This document shows positions 27,602-36,848 of a DNA stretch of 64,000 nucleotides, piece after piece. The notes under the pieces are model-generated. The model was not told where the DNA came from. It saw nothing but the letters and a program-made list of their open reading frames with translations, and searched no databases. Origin of the DNA: Dyella acidisoli (GTDB lineage Bacteria > Pseudomonadota > Gammaproteobacteria > Xanthomonadales > Rhodanobacteraceae). Made by a program: the position numbers and the translations under genes. Numbering within the stretch: the stretch's first letter is position 1; each line of letters opens with the position of its first letter. The stretch spans positions 34,270-98,269 of the forward strand of contig NZ_BSOB01000001.1 in NCBI RefSeq assembly GCF_030160295.1. Direction: 5' to 3'.

Positions 27602-28875
27602 GCAAGCCATCGCTACCTAAAAAACATCGTGGATTGCAGATTGCCACATCGCGGTCGATGCTTTGCCTGGCTTTCGGCATGTTTGCCCTGGTTCAAGGCG
27701 CGCGAAGCCAGGATGCAGCAACGATTGCCAAGGGCGAGTATTTGGCGCGAGCCGGAGATTGCATCGCATGCCATAGCGATCCGGGCAACAAGCCTTTTGC
27801 AGGCGGTCGGGCGATGGCAACGCCATTCGGTACGCTTTATTCGCCCAACATTTCGCCGGATTCCACGACAGGACTTGGAGCTTGGACCGCGGATGAGTTC
27901 TACACGATGATGCACAGCGGGCGAACGCGGTCGGGAGCGTTGCTTTATCCGGCCATGCCGTTTGCTTCCTATACCAAGGTAACTCGTGCAGACGCGGATG
28001 CGATTTTTGCTTACTTAAAGAATGTCCCGCCGGTGCATCAACAAAATCGGGAACAGGATCTGAAATTTCCGTACAACAATCGCAATCTGCTGCTTGGTTG
28101 GCGCACCCTCTACTTTAAGGAGGGTGAATATAAACCCGATCCATCGAAGTCGACCGAATGGAATCGGGGTGCGTACCTTGTCGAAGGACTCGGGCACTGC
28201 TCGATGTGTCATACCGCTATCAATGCACTGGGTGGTAGTTCGAAGTCGGAAGCATTCCAAGGCGGGCTAATTCCGATGCAAGAATGGTATGCGCCTTCCT
28301 TGACCTCCAATCGTGAAGCAGGGCTCGGCGACTGGAGCATCAAAGATATTTCCGATCTGTTGCAGGCCGGCGTATCGGCGCGAGGGGCTGTCTACGGACC
28401 CATGGCCGAAGTGGTTTACAACAGCCTTCAATATCTATCGGATTCCGACATCCGTGCCATGGCGGTTTATTTGAAGGCATTGCCTTCGACCGGCGATACA
28501 ACAGCGCCGAACGAGGTGCAGACACAGGACAGGCTTCGTCTCGCTCCCTTGGGAAAGAAAATCTACGTAGCCCAATGCGCGATGTGCCATGGCGTGAACG
28601 GTGAAGGCAAGGGCTGGGATTTTCCGCCGCTTGCCGCGAATCAGTCGATTCAAATGTCTTCATCCGTCAACCCGATTCGAATGGTTCTCAACGGCGGTTA
28701 CCCACCGGGGACGATACGCAATCCCAGGCCCTATGGCATGCCACCCTTCGCGCAACAGCTGTCCGACGAAGAAGTGGCGGCTGTCGTTACGTACATCCGT
28801 ACGGCCTGGAACAACCACGGAACGGCCATTACGGCCCAGGACGTCAATGCGTTGCGTTCGGCTCCGTTGAATTGA
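27598..28875 (+). CDS. Trihaem cytochrome c (alcohol-dehydrogenase cytochrome subunit type)
   Basis: 425 residues with a signal peptide (to about residue 38). Three haem sites: CIACH (55-59), CSMCH (201-205) and CAMCH (327-331). Spacing and blocks such as YSPNISPDSTTGLGAW and MPFASYTKVTRAD match the membrane-associated cytochrome subunit of alcohol/gluconate dehydrogenases. No dehydrogenase subunit is adjacent; here it lies in an oxidase operon and so probably relays electrons to the oxidase. It starts within the stop of the dihaem gene. Confidence 0.88.
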   Translation: MSKPSLPKKHRGLQIATSRSMLCLAFGMFALVQGARSQDAATIAKGEYLARAGDCIACHSDPGNKPFAGGRAMATPFGTLYSPNISPDSTTGLGAWTADEFYTMMHSGRTRSGALLYPAMPFASYTKVTRADADAIFAYLKNVPPVHQQNREQDLKFPYNNRNLLLGWRTLYFKEGEYKPDPSKSTEWNRGAYLVEGLGHCSMCHTAINALGGSSKSEAFQGGLIPMQEWYAPSLTSNREAGLGDWSIKDISDLLQAGVSARGAVYGPMAEVVYNSLQYLSDSDIRAMAVYLKALPSTGDTTAPNEVQTQDRLRLAPLGKKIYVAQCAMCHGVNGEGKGWDFPPLAANQSIQMSSSVNPIRMVLNGGYPPGTIRNPRPYGMPPFAQQLSDEEVAAVVTYIRTAWNNHGTAITAQDVNALRSAPLN

Positions 28876-28891
28876 ATAGGGGCGAGATTTC

Positions 28892-29065
28892 ATGAGAAGC
28901 ACTGAAGACCCCTCTGCACGTGACGAAGATGAGCGTGTCGAGCAAATCGTAAGCGCTGGACCGCGCGGTGCGCTGATGGTCACTGGCATTGCCGTGGCCA
29001 TCGTCATAGCGCTTTGGTTCCTGTTCTATTTTCTGGTTTTCCTCCCTCGCGGCGTCATTCATTAA
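28892..29065 (+). CDS. Small single-TM protein of the oxidase operon
   Basis: 57 residues: an acidic N-terminus (EDPSARDEDERVEQIV) and one TM helix (about 29-52, ALMVTGIAVAIVIALWFLFY). It sits 16 nt after the trihaem cytochrome gene and 10 nt before subunit II. Size, topology and position match the small accessory subunit (IIa-like) of ba3-type oxidases; identity by position only. A GGGGCGAGA stretch 5' of the ATG could be the ribosome-binding site. Confidence 0.72.
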   Translation: MRSTEDPSARDEDERVEQIVSAGPRGALMVTGIAVAIVIALWFLFYFLVFLPRGVIH

Positions 29066-29075
29066 AGGACGTGTC

Positions 29076-29645
29076 GTGGCTCAATCGTTTTCCGCCAATT
29101 CGCACGACACGGCTGCGTTGACCGCGCGCATCGAGAAGCGATGGGCTTTCTTGATGGTCAGCATCATCGCCTTGCTCGTTGCGATCATGATTTTCACCGG
29201 CCTGCATTGGGCGATGATGCCGCCGTCCCGAGTCGAAACCATCGATCCTTCGACGCTGCACGTGTCAGGCGAATTCGTCGAGAGCAACCTCGGCAGCGCT
29301 GTTGAACCTAACGGATCGGTCACCGTGAGGATCGTCGGCCAGCAATACTCGTTCACGCCGCAGTGCATTGTCGTGCCGTCCAAAACGCCCATCACCTTTC
29401 GAGTGACCAGCGCCGACGTGATCCACGGGATGCTTATCACCGGAACAAACATCAATTCGATGGTCGAGCCCGGCTACATTTCTACCTTCAAGACCGAATT
29501 TGAACGGGCCGGTGATCATTTGATGCCGTGCCATGAATATTGCGGCGTTGGCCATGAAGCCATGTGGGCCAATGTGAAGGTGGTCGACAAAGACGTCTTT
29601 TCGAAAATGGCTGCCAACACGAGGAGACTGACCTGTGATCTCTAA
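29076..29645 (+). CDS. Cytochrome c oxidase subunit II, ba3-like
   Basis: 189 residues. One TM helix (about 24-45), then a cupredoxin domain with a full CuA site: His117, Cys152, Glu154, Cys156, His160 and Met163 (CHEYCGVGHEAM). A single TM instead of two is characteristic of ba3-type subunit II. It accepts electrons from cytochrome c in the periplasm. GTG 29076 is the start, with AGG 7 nt upstream. It overlaps subunit I by 11 bp. Confidence 0.92.
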   Translation: MAQSFSANSHDTAALTARIEKRWAFLMVSIIALLVAIMIFTGLHWAMMPPSRVETIDPSTLHVSGEFVESNLGSAVEPNGSVTVRIVGQQYSFTPQCIVVPSKTPITFRVTSADVIHGMLITGTNINSMVEPGYISTFKTEFERAGDHLMPCHEYCGVGHEAMWANVKVVDKDVFSKMAANTRRLTCDL

Positions 29646-31260
29646 CAGACGCCTTGTGCTCGCTCATTTTTGGTTGGCGTTTGCCGTATTTGGTCTTGCC
29701 ATTCTTCTTGGCGAGTGGCAAATGTTCATCCGCAGTCCATTGCACGGTTGGCTGCACAATCCCGATCTCTACTACCGATCGGTTACCGCACACGGCACCG
29801 TGATGGGATACGTCTTCCCGACACTCGTTGCAATGGGTTTCGGCTATGCCATCTGCGAGCTGTCCCTCGATCAACCTTTGATTGGCCGACGCTGGGCGTG
29901 GGTTGGGTACGCGATGATCATCGTCGGCTCGGTAGCGGCGGTGGTGCCTGTTGCCTTGGGGCTCGACTCGGTGCTTTACACTTTTTATCCGCCGATGATC
30001 GGTAACGCTTTCTATTACATCGGCGTGGTGCTGGTAGTCGTCGGATCTTGGGTCTGGGTCGTGCTTATGGGTGTCAATCTGAACGCGTGGAAGCGTGCTC
30101 ATCCAGGCGCTCCCGTTCCGCTTCCCATGTTTGCGAACGTCGCCGCCGCTTACCTTTGGGGATGGACAGCGGTCGGTGCGGCGCTGGAGTTGCTATTCCA
30201 GATTCTCCCTGTAGCACTGGGTTTTTCAAACACCATCAATGCCGGGCTCTCTCGCGTCCTGTTTTCCTGGACGCTGCACGCCATCGTTTATTTTTGGTTG
30301 ATGCCTGCATACATCGCTTTTTACACAATCGTGCCTCGCGCAATTGGTGGTCGTCTGTACAGCGACACCATGGCGCGAGTTTCGTTTGCACTGTTTCTCG
30401 TATTTTCGATGCCGATTGGCATCCATCACTTATTTGCTGACCCTCAAGTTGGCTCAGGCTTCAAATTTATCCATTCGGTGTTTACCGCAATGGTGACGAT
30501 TCCTACGCTGCTGACTGTATTCACCATCTGTGCTTCCGTGGAAATAGCCGCGCGCCTGCGTGGTGGAAAGGGTGTATTTGGTTGGCTCAAGGCGCTTCCG
30601 TGGGACAACCCGCAGATGCTCGCACTGGCATTTTCATTTGTGATGCTGGGGTTCGGGGGCGCCGGCGGTTTGATCAACATGAGTTATCAGCTGGACTCGA
30701 CCGTGCACAATACCCAATGGATTACCGGTCATTTTCACCTGATCTTCGGCGGCGCGGTCGTGATCATGTACTTCGCTATTGCCTACGACCTTTGGCCGCA
30801 CCTTACGGGACGGGCGATGCAGGATCTAAGCCTGATCCGTACGCAGTTGTGGCTATGGTTCGTCGGGATGATCGTAACGACGTTTCCGTGGCATTACGTA
30901 GGCATCCTGGGTATGCCGCGGCGCATGGCTTATTTCGACTACAGCGCGCCTGGTCTGTCGGGCGAGGGCATTACAGTCATCATGTCGACGGTTGGCGGTG
31001 CGTTGCTGGTTGTTTCGGCGCTCCTGTTCCTGCTCATTCTTTATCGCAACCATTCCGCGAGCCGGGCTGAAACAACTCCCTTCACCTTCAGTAGAGCCAT
31101 TCACGAGCCTACCTCGCTGCCGTTGGCCTTGAACGGTCTTGGGCTTTGGGTTGGGCTGATGATCGCGCTGACGATCACCAACTACGGTTATCCGATCGCT
31201 CAACTCATCGGCTTGCACGATGCCCAAGTTCCCGCTGTCTTCATAGGAGGGAAGCGATGA
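29635..31260 (+). CDS. Cytochrome c oxidase subunit I, ba3-like
   Basis: 541 residues with about 13 TM helices. Haem ligands are visible: His53 (TAHGTVMGY, low-spin haem), His366 and His368 (GHFHL). CuB ligands are His215 with cross-link Tyr219 (TLHAIVY) and His264/His265 (GIHHLF). The lack of the usual D-channel pattern and the single-TM subunit II place it in the ba3-like group of high-affinity haem-copper oxidases. GTG 29635 starts inside subunit II. It reduces oxygen to water while pumping protons. Confidence 0.92.
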   Translation: MISNRRLVLAHFWLAFAVFGLAILLGEWQMFIRSPLHGWLHNPDLYYRSVTAHGTVMGYVFPTLVAMGFGYAICELSLDQPLIGRRWAWVGYAMIIVGSVAAVVPVALGLDSVLYTFYPPMIGNAFYYIGVVLVVVGSWVWVVLMGVNLNAWKRAHPGAPVPLPMFANVAAAYLWGWTAVGAALELLFQILPVALGFSNTINAGLSRVLFSWTLHAIVYFWLMPAYIAFYTIVPRAIGGRLYSDTMARVSFALFLVFSMPIGIHHLFADPQVGSGFKFIHSVFTAMVTIPTLLTVFTICASVEIAARLRGGKGVFGWLKALPWDNPQMLALAFSFVMLGFGGAGGLINMSYQLDSTVHNTQWITGHFHLIFGGAVVIMYFAIAYDLWPHLTGRAMQDLSLIRTQLWLWFVGMIVTTFPWHYVGILGMPRRMAYFDYSAPGLSGEGITVIMSTVGGALLVVSALLFLLILYRNHSASRAETTPFTFSRAIHEPTSLPLALNGLGLWVGLMIALTITNYGYPIAQLIGLHDAQVPAVFIGGKR

Positions 31261-32063
31261 ACGGTGATCGCCCACGCCTGATATCGCTCCGCAATCCCTG
31301 GTTCACAGCGAGTGTCGGGGCTATCTCCATACTGTTCGTCTTTACGGTTTTCGTGGGGTTTGTCTGGCTCCCTTCTGCTCAAAATGACGCGTTGTTCAAG
31401 GGGCTGTTGAATGCTATTTGCAGCGCCGCTGGTGTCCCCAAGGCTTGGTTGAGCGAGGCGAGCCCTCCGATTCAGCCTAAAACGCCTGTTTCGAGTGTGG
31501 TGCTGACGCCAGACATGCTTGGCGGAGCGTCCTCTGGCGGGTCTATTGGGCGAGGCGCCACCTTGGCGCTACGTTGCACGATGTGCCACGGCGCTCGCGG
31601 CGTGAGCGCGGCCAATACGCCAAATCTGGCTGGGCAATATGCTCCTTCGATATATAAGGAGCTGCGCGATTTCCAGAGCGGAGCACGTACAAGCGCAATC
31701 ATGGCACCCATGGTTGTCGGACTCAGCGACCAGGACCTGAGCGACTTATCGGCGTATTACGCCTCGCTGCCACGTAGCAACGCGCCTCCCGCGCAGCAAG
31801 TGCATTCAGAGCCAAATATCGTTGCCACAGGATCACCCATGCGAAACATCGCTCCATGCGGTTCCTGTCACGGTGATTTGGCGACCAAGTTGGGTGCTCC
31901 CTGGCTCGGCCCGCAACCGCGTGAATATCTGAAATCCCAGCTCGAAGCATTTGCAAACGGCAGTCGCCACAACGATATCAGCGCTCAGATGCGAAATATC
32001 GCACGTAATATGACAGCTGACGAAATTAACGCATCTGCGAGTTACTATGCGGGAAGCAGATAG
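31257..32063 (+). CDS. Membrane-anchored dihaem cytochrome c
   Basis: 268 residues. An uncleaved-looking TM helix at about 19-38 is followed by two class I domains with haem sites CTMCH (107-111) and CGSCH (201-205). ATG 31257 overlaps the subunit I stop by 4 bp; the longer frame from 31146 would cover 115 bp of that gene. It most likely is the direct electron donor tethered to the oxidase. It is the last gene of the operon. Confidence 0.88.
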   Translation: MNGDRPRLISLRNPWFTASVGAISILFVFTVFVGFVWLPSAQNDALFKGLLNAICSAAGVPKAWLSEASPPIQPKTPVSSVVLTPDMLGGASSGGSIGRGATLALRCTMCHGARGVSAANTPNLAGQYAPSIYKELRDFQSGARTSAIMAPMVVGLSDQDLSDLSAYYASLPRSNAPPAQQVHSEPNIVATGSPMRNIAPCGSCHGDLATKLGAPWLGPQPREYLKSQLEAFANGSRHNDISAQMRNIARNMTADEINASASYYAGSR

Positions 32064-32134
32064 ACACTGTCCCTTGCCGACGAAGCCGCAACAAGGCACG
32101 AATGGATCCATGAACCGCTTCAGCTAAATCGCGC

Positions 32135-32986
32135 CTAATCTCGCTGATGCTGAGGCGCGGCTACTAGCAGTCCCAACTCTTGCGCCACGGGTATCCACAG
32201 CGTCCAATCAGCAAGCACGCGCTCTTGTGGCATGTCTTGGTTCTCCACGCGCCGCGATGCCTGATGCAGATCGCATCCCTGGCGCAACGCATCCAACATT
32301 CCGTATTGCCAATACGTCAACGGATAGGCGGATACGCGGTAATGCATACGGGTGATGGCAACGAGGCTGTTCTCTGATTGAGGGCACTGCGGTACCTCAT
32401 CGCTCGCCGCCATCGCCTGCCAAAACGGGATCAAAGGAAGCTTCAAGTCAAGCAGCCGTACGCATGGAGGAACAGTCCAATGCGTCACATTCATCGCCGC
32501 CCATGGCGATGCAGTCAGCGCCTGGTTATGTGCATGTTCCGGTCCGTGATCGCGCATGGTTTCGAGCCAGGCACGTTCAAATCGCGCAAGTTCGACCGGT
32601 AGCAGCCACATGCCGTCGTCGGCGGCGGTTTGCGGCGGACGATGTCGTGCAAGAAAGGCGGGAAAGCCTGCGCCAAGATCGTAAAGAGTGGGGGAGTGCG
32701 AAGGGTTCTCCCACAGGTAGGCGCGTGCGAAGAAACCGAACACGTCGTCGCCCATCACACGTTGCAGCATGGGGTAGTCCGCGGCCAGGCAATCATAGAG
32801 CCGCATCAGATAGCCATCGGCATAGACGCCCAATCGCCGCATCGGATCGGCAACAGCGTTGGCATGCACCAGCTCACCCGCAGCAAGCCCATGATGTTGG
32901 CGTGCCAGCGCTGCTCCGCGCTCAGCACCGCCTGGCGTGGTCATGACGGTGAGCAACCAGTGTTGAACGTCATGGAGCGACGGCAT
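32135..32986 (-). CDS. DUF2063 putative MNIO partner protein (HvfC/MbnC-like)
   Basis: 283 residues. The N-terminal DUF2063 block [29 protein letters not shown] is clear, followed by the [22 protein letters not shown] block. Such proteins are labelled DNA-binding in databases, but where studied next to DUF692 enzymes they act as the partner that recognises the substrate. GAGGGA sits 5-6 nt before ATG 32986. It overlaps the DUF692 gene by 17 bp, so the two are translated together. Confidence 0.85.
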   Translation of the reverse strand: MPSLHDVQHWLLTVMTTPGGAERGAALARQHHGLAAGELVHANAVADPMRRLGVYADGYLMRLYDCLAADYPMLQRVMGDDVFGFFARAYLWENPSHSPTLYDLGAGFPAFLARHRPPQTAADDGMWLLPVELARFERAWLETMRDHGPEHAHNQALTASPWAAMNVTHWTVPPCVRLLDLKLPLIPFWQAMAASDEVPQCPQSENSLVAITRMHYRVSAYPLTYWQYGMLDALRQGCDLHQASRRVENQDMPQERVLADWTLWIPVAQELGLLVAAPQHQRD

Positions 32987-33920
32987 GTTCTTCCCTCAAT
33001 TGAAATGCGATCGGCGTGGAGTAGCTGGGCGATGGGGGCGTGACGTCGGCATCGATCGCCGGCGCAACGATTTCTCCGCGCAGCGTTTGGCGAGCTTTAT
33101 CCAACTCGATCAACAGTTCCGGATAGGCGGGAATATTTGCGTCCCATTCGAGCAAAGTGGATACGGTGCTGTCGCCGGATGAATCAACACCGCAGCACTG
33201 CTGTGCCAGCACATAAAGCTGCCAGACTCGTGCGGGTACGGGGCGATCATGCGTGTCGATCAGCAAATCCCCGGTGTCGGTGGGTCCGGCAAGGTGGATC
33301 TGCACGATGTGCTCGGGCGGTAATTGTCGAATGTAATGCTCTGGATCAAAGCCATGGTTGTGGCTGGATACGTAGACGTTGTTCACGTCGAGCAACAAGC
33401 CGCAACCGGTTTCCCTAGCGAGCCGCGCGAGGAAATCGCATTCGGCCATGGGCGAGCAAGTGAATTGCAGGTAGCTGCTTGGGTTTTCGAGTACCAATGG
33501 GCGCTGCAGCAGTTCCTGCACGGCTTCCACACGTTGTCGTACGTGCTGATAAGTGGGTTCGTCCAAGGGCATTGGCAACAGATCGTGCGCGTTGATGCCT
33601 ACGACACCGGTCCAGCACAGGTGGTCGGAGATCAAAACGGGTTCGATCTCTTCAGCAAGTTGCTTGAGCTTGGACAGGTAAGTGCGGTCCAGCGGATCGG
33701 AACTGCCGATCGACATGGAAACGCCGTGCATGACAACAGGAACCTGTGCGCGAATGCGATCCAGTGCATGGCGCGCGTAGCCGTGATGACCGATGAAGTT
33801 CTCGCTGATGATTTCGAACCAGTCGACACCGGGACCGTGGCGCAGGATGTGATCGAGATGCACGTTTCTCAGGCCAACGCCGAATCCGAGGTTGGGCAGG
33901 CCGAGCCGGGGAGCAGTCAT
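32970..33920 (-). CDS. DUF692 multinuclear non-haem iron oxidase (MNIO; HvfB/MbnB-like)
   Basis: 316 residues of a TIM-barrel fold. Likely iron ligands are visible at Glu40, His65 ([11 protein letters not shown]), His100 (ISDHLCW), Glu145 (LENPSSY), Asp178 ([15 protein letters not shown]), His209 (IHLAG), Asp222 (IDTHD) and Glu258 (LLEWD). Family members use two or three irons and oxygen to modify cysteines of peptides, for example to oxazolone-thioamides. It lies 81 bp after a Cys-rich ferritin-like gene, the likely substrate, and just before its DUF2063 partner. The actual chemistry here is unknown. Confidence 0.9.
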   Translation of the reverse strand: MTAPRLGLPNLGFGVGLRNVHLDHILRHGPGVDWFEIISENFIGHHGYARHALDRIRAQVPVVMHGVSMSIGSSDPLDRTYLSKLKQLAEEIEPVLISDHLCWTGVVGINAHDLLPMPLDEPTYQHVRQRVEAVQELLQRPLVLENPSSYLQFTCSPMAECDFLARLARETGCGLLLDVNNVYVSSHNHGFDPEHYIRQLPPEHIVQIHLAGPTDTGDLLIDTHDRPVPARVWQLYVLAQQCCGVDSSGDSTVSTLLEWDANIPAYPELLIELDKARQTLRGEIVAPAIDADVTPPSPSYSTPIAFQLREEHAVAP

Positions 33921-33951
33921 GATTTACCTTCGATGCTGGAAGGGGCATTGA

Positions 33952-33979
33952 ATCTCGCTCTCGATGACGAGAGCGAGAT
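33952..33979. terminator. Hairpin between ferritin-like gene and DUF692 gene
   Basis: A perfect 12-bp stem (ATCTCGCTCTCG / CGAGAGCGAGAT) with a 4-nt loop, located 22 bp after the stop of the ferritin-like gene and 31 bp before the DUF692 start. There is no U-tract, so partial termination or 3'-end protection of the first cistron is more likely than full termination. Confidence 0.65.
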
Positions 33980-34001
33980 CCAGTTCCTTGGCGCTTGGTT
34001 C

Positions 34002-36056
34002 TTAGGTGGATGGAGGCAACGCGATGCGCAGATCGGTCGCCTTGGGTGGCGTGCCGACGGGCTTGCCGCGGTGACTCATCACTTTTTGATAAGCCTCCCA
34101 GGCCTTGTCGTACACCGACTCGCCCAAGGCAAACGTCATTTCGCCGATTTGCTGCGACTGATGACGCGGACCGACAAAGTCGTACAACACCATCGTGCCA
34201 CCCGCGGGATACAACTGCGAAGCGGAAATGGGTACCGCGCAGCCGCCGAACGTGGCGCACTTATTGTCGCTGGGTGAGCTGTACTTGCCGGTGGATGGCG
34301 GCGGACCGCCGCACAGGTTGCCTTCCGCTACATCGTTGCGACTCTTGCGTCCGCGCAGCATGTAGGGCGCATGGCCTTCCGGCACGCTGGCAGTCATGCC
34401 GCAACCACCGCTGTGACCGCAAGATCCCCCGCCGGTGTCGAGCTGTGCGAAGCCGCAACCGCCCTGTGCTTTGCAGCCGTTGGAACCGCGACAAGTGTGA
34501 TAGACCTCGATGGCGGCGCAGGTGCCGTCGTTGCCTTCCAGCGCCATGCCCTGGCAAGCGTGATAGAGCTTGTTGGGATTTACATCACCAATGCCCAGTG
34601 CGAGGTCCGGCGTTCTCCCGAACACGGCCCAGCACAGCGAAACGCGGTCGCCGGAACCGGCCATCGACGGGTAGGGGAAGACGGTGCTGGCGTTTTTCCA
34701 ATACTCGTTGAGCACCGTCGTGACACCCGCGATGGCACCCACCGCCACCTTGCTCAGCAAGGCATGTTCGGATGGGCCTTTTGCCTTCAGTCGATTCAGT
34801 GCGTCGGCAATTTCTTGTGGCGGCGGAATTGGGGAAGTCGCGGGTGCGCTGTATTCCCGGGTTATCAGCATCGCCGAGGTCCAATGGTTGTTCGGGTCGG
34901 CATGCCATTTTTCCCAGGTCATGATCTTGTCGAGCTTGCCGTGCAACGACTCAAATCGCTCGAAATGCGTTTCGGGTGCGTAACGCCCGCGAGCTTCGGC
35001 ATCGGCTGAAGGGGCATGGCCACCATTGGCGGTGTAGGAGGGGTAGTCCACTTCAAGAGCAGGCCTGTCTTCGCGATACCGTTGCTTCACGTCGGTCAGC
35101 AGTGCCTGGTTGAACCGGTAGCGAAGCAGCGATTCGCCGATCGTGATCAGGCTTCCTTCGCCCTGGTCGGTGATGGCCGACATCATGGTGATGGCCTTGT
35201 CGAAGGCGACAATGGGGTCGTCCAGATCCTGCGAACTCAGCTTGGTATCGAAACCGGGGAATTCGCGCTTGGGATGTCCTTTTTCCATCACATTGAAAAG
35301 ATCCTGCTGCACGCAATCAGACGTGAACAGTTTCTCCCAAAGGGTTTGGCCATCCTCATAGCGGATGCGCAGGTATTTGGCGTAGCACTCGTACATATCG
35401 CCGATGGAACCGAACATCGGCAAGGGCTTGCCTGGGTCCCAATGCGGGAACGGCACAAGCGGGAAATACTTGTGACGCTGTTCGGGAAGAATTTCCTCGC
35501 GAGCGTCTTTCGTCGGTTGCTCGACGGCGCAGAAAAGGTCAAGCGTGTTTTTGTCGAGCGAGCCGAGCGCGACCTTGGTGTTGTGATAGCGCTTGGTGTC
35601 CTTGAGATCCACGATGTAGGGAATGGTTGTCTTTTCCGGGCCGTAGCAATGCCAGCCGTGATCCTTCGTCTGCAGCGCTGGGCTGGTGAACGTCGGCACC
35701 AGGCCAATGGCAGTACTGATGTTGGAGGCCATCTCCAGATGCAGCATTTCCTGGATGAAGACACTGAAGATCAGATTGAACGTCTTGCGCTCCTCGGTAT
35801 CGGGATTGGCCGTGGGCCCCATGCCTGGCCAGCAGCGTCCCTTGTAGTAATCGATGTTCTTGGCGTTGATCTCATGCGTGCCATAGATGGAGTACATCGT
35901 CGTCATGTAGAGCGGTATGGTGAACAGCTCGACGTCGACGGCGGCTTGCGCGATCTGCCATACCGCGGCCTTGTCTGTTTCGAAATACTTGAGGCTTCGC
36001 CCGACGCAAATGCCAAGCTCGGGTTCCAATCGCTTTGCTGTTGCCGTGTCATTCAT
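34002..36056 (-). CDS. Ferritin-like (VioB-type) protein with ten-cysteine C-terminal region; candidate MNIO substrate
   Basis: 684 residues. The N-terminal ferritin-like part has VELFTIPLYMTTMYS (about 42-56) and EMLHLEMASN (103-112), with the ExxH metal-binding pattern of the VioB/RebD-type ferritin-like family. The middle (about 200-480) is mixed. Residues 501-606 hold ten cysteines (501, 513, 522, 528, 534, 546, 552, 582, 600, 606) in Gly-rich GGCG/SCG contexts, resembling the Cys-rich cores modified by MNIO enzymes. The tail (about 607-684) is ordinary. AGGAGAG sits 7 nt before ATG 36056. No signal peptide. It is the first gene of a unit with the DUF692 and DUF2063 genes. Function is not established. 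Confidence 0.8.
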   Translation of the reverse strand: MNDTATAKRLEPELGICVGRSLKYFETDKAAVWQIAQAAVDVELFTIPLYMTTMYSIYGTHEINAKNIDYYKGRCWPGMGPTANPDTEERKTFNLIFSVFIQEMLHLEMASNISTAIGLVPTFTSPALQTKDHGWHCYGPEKTTIPYIVDLKDTKRYHNTKVALGSLDKNTLDLFCAVEQPTKDAREEILPEQRHKYFPLVPFPHWDPGKPLPMFGSIGDMYECYAKYLRIRYEDGQTLWEKLFTSDCVQQDLFNVMEKGHPKREFPGFDTKLSSQDLDDPIVAFDKAITMMSAITDQGEGSLITIGESLLRYRFNQALLTDVKQRYREDRPALEVDYPSYTANGGHAPSADAEARGRYAPETHFERFESLHGKLDKIMTWEKWHADPNNHWTSAMLITREYSAPATSPIPPPQEIADALNRLKAKGPSEHALLSKVAVGAIAGVTTVLNEYWKNASTVFPYPSMAGSGDRVSLCWAVFGRTPDLALGIGDVNPNKLYHACQGMALEGNDGTCAAIEVYHTCRGSNGCKAQGGCGFAQLDTGGGSCGHSGGCGMTASVPEGHAPYMLRGRKSRNDVAEGNLCGGPPPSTGKYSSPSDNKCATFGGCAVPISASQLYPAGGTMVLYDFVGPRHQSQQIGEMTFALGESVYDKAWEAYQKVMSHRGKPVGTPPKATDLRIALPPST

Positions 36057-36848
36057 GAGCTTTCTCTCCTTGCTGCGGTGGGTAAGAAAGAAGGCAAAAC
36101 AGTGTCACGAGCCCTCGTTGATGGAGACGGTGATCTGGCTTGAATCTTTGCTTGTACTTTCAGCAAGCATGGCTTTGGCTTCAAACCGACCCGGCCATGC
36201 TGGAAGCGTGATTACAGACCGCTATCTGCTAAGCGTTCTTCCGATCAGAACGATGTGGAATCTTGGATACGCAAGAAGCAGGTGCCTGATGCTTCGCCCC
36301 CAGAAGCATTCGAAGGCGCGATCTTGCGGCAAGCAGAACGAAATGACGTGAAGCACGCAAACTACTCAAGTGAACAGCTTCACTTGTTGCTTCAATTTCA
36401 GTGAATTCGTCCGGTGATCGAATGGTTCGGTAGGTGGAACTACATCTTGCAGCCTTCAATGTGGCAGAAGGATTGCGCGTGCAGTTTTTACCGTCCCTAG
36501 CCATTCCAAGTCCCCCAACCCGGACGGCCGGAGCATACGCTTGAACAAGGCTTGGTGCACGGTGCTATGCAAGAGAATGATCGCTTGATATTGCGATGGC
36601 GCGAGATTCTTGTTTGTCTCTTGACGCACTCTTCACAAAAATTTGGTTGGCGTCGAGCTTAAGCGTCCATCAAGCCGGTTGATGTTTCGATCAAAGTATC
36701 TGGCAGGGGCGGAAATAGGGGAGGCTTCTGGTGTCGTAAGGTTCATCGGTGCGCGACATGAAATCTCCATCAAATCGAATGAAGGCGACTTCGCGAAATC
36801 AAAAAATTAGCGGCCCGCGGTGCAGGCCGCCAAGTTAAAGACTGCGCT
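36057..36848. other. Long gene-free region
   Basis: 792 bp upstream of the ferritin-like gene, with visibly lower G+C. It should contain that gene's promoter. A small hairpin (ATGCTTC / GAAGCAT) lies at 36289-36309. No coding region with plausible start and composition was seen on either strand. Confidence 0.5.

Noticed and set aside
32135..32986. DNA-binding regulator role for the DUF2063 protein
   Set aside because: No helix-turn-helix seen; overlap with DUF692 argues for the MNIO partner role.
33324..34277. 317-residue plus-strand frame across the DUF692/ferritin-like junction
   Set aside because: Opposite strand of two well-supported genes and spans their intergenic hairpin.
36229..36504. 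91-residue minus-strand open frame in the long non-coding region
   Set aside because: No recognisable motif, no good ribosome-binding site, odd composition; likely chance.
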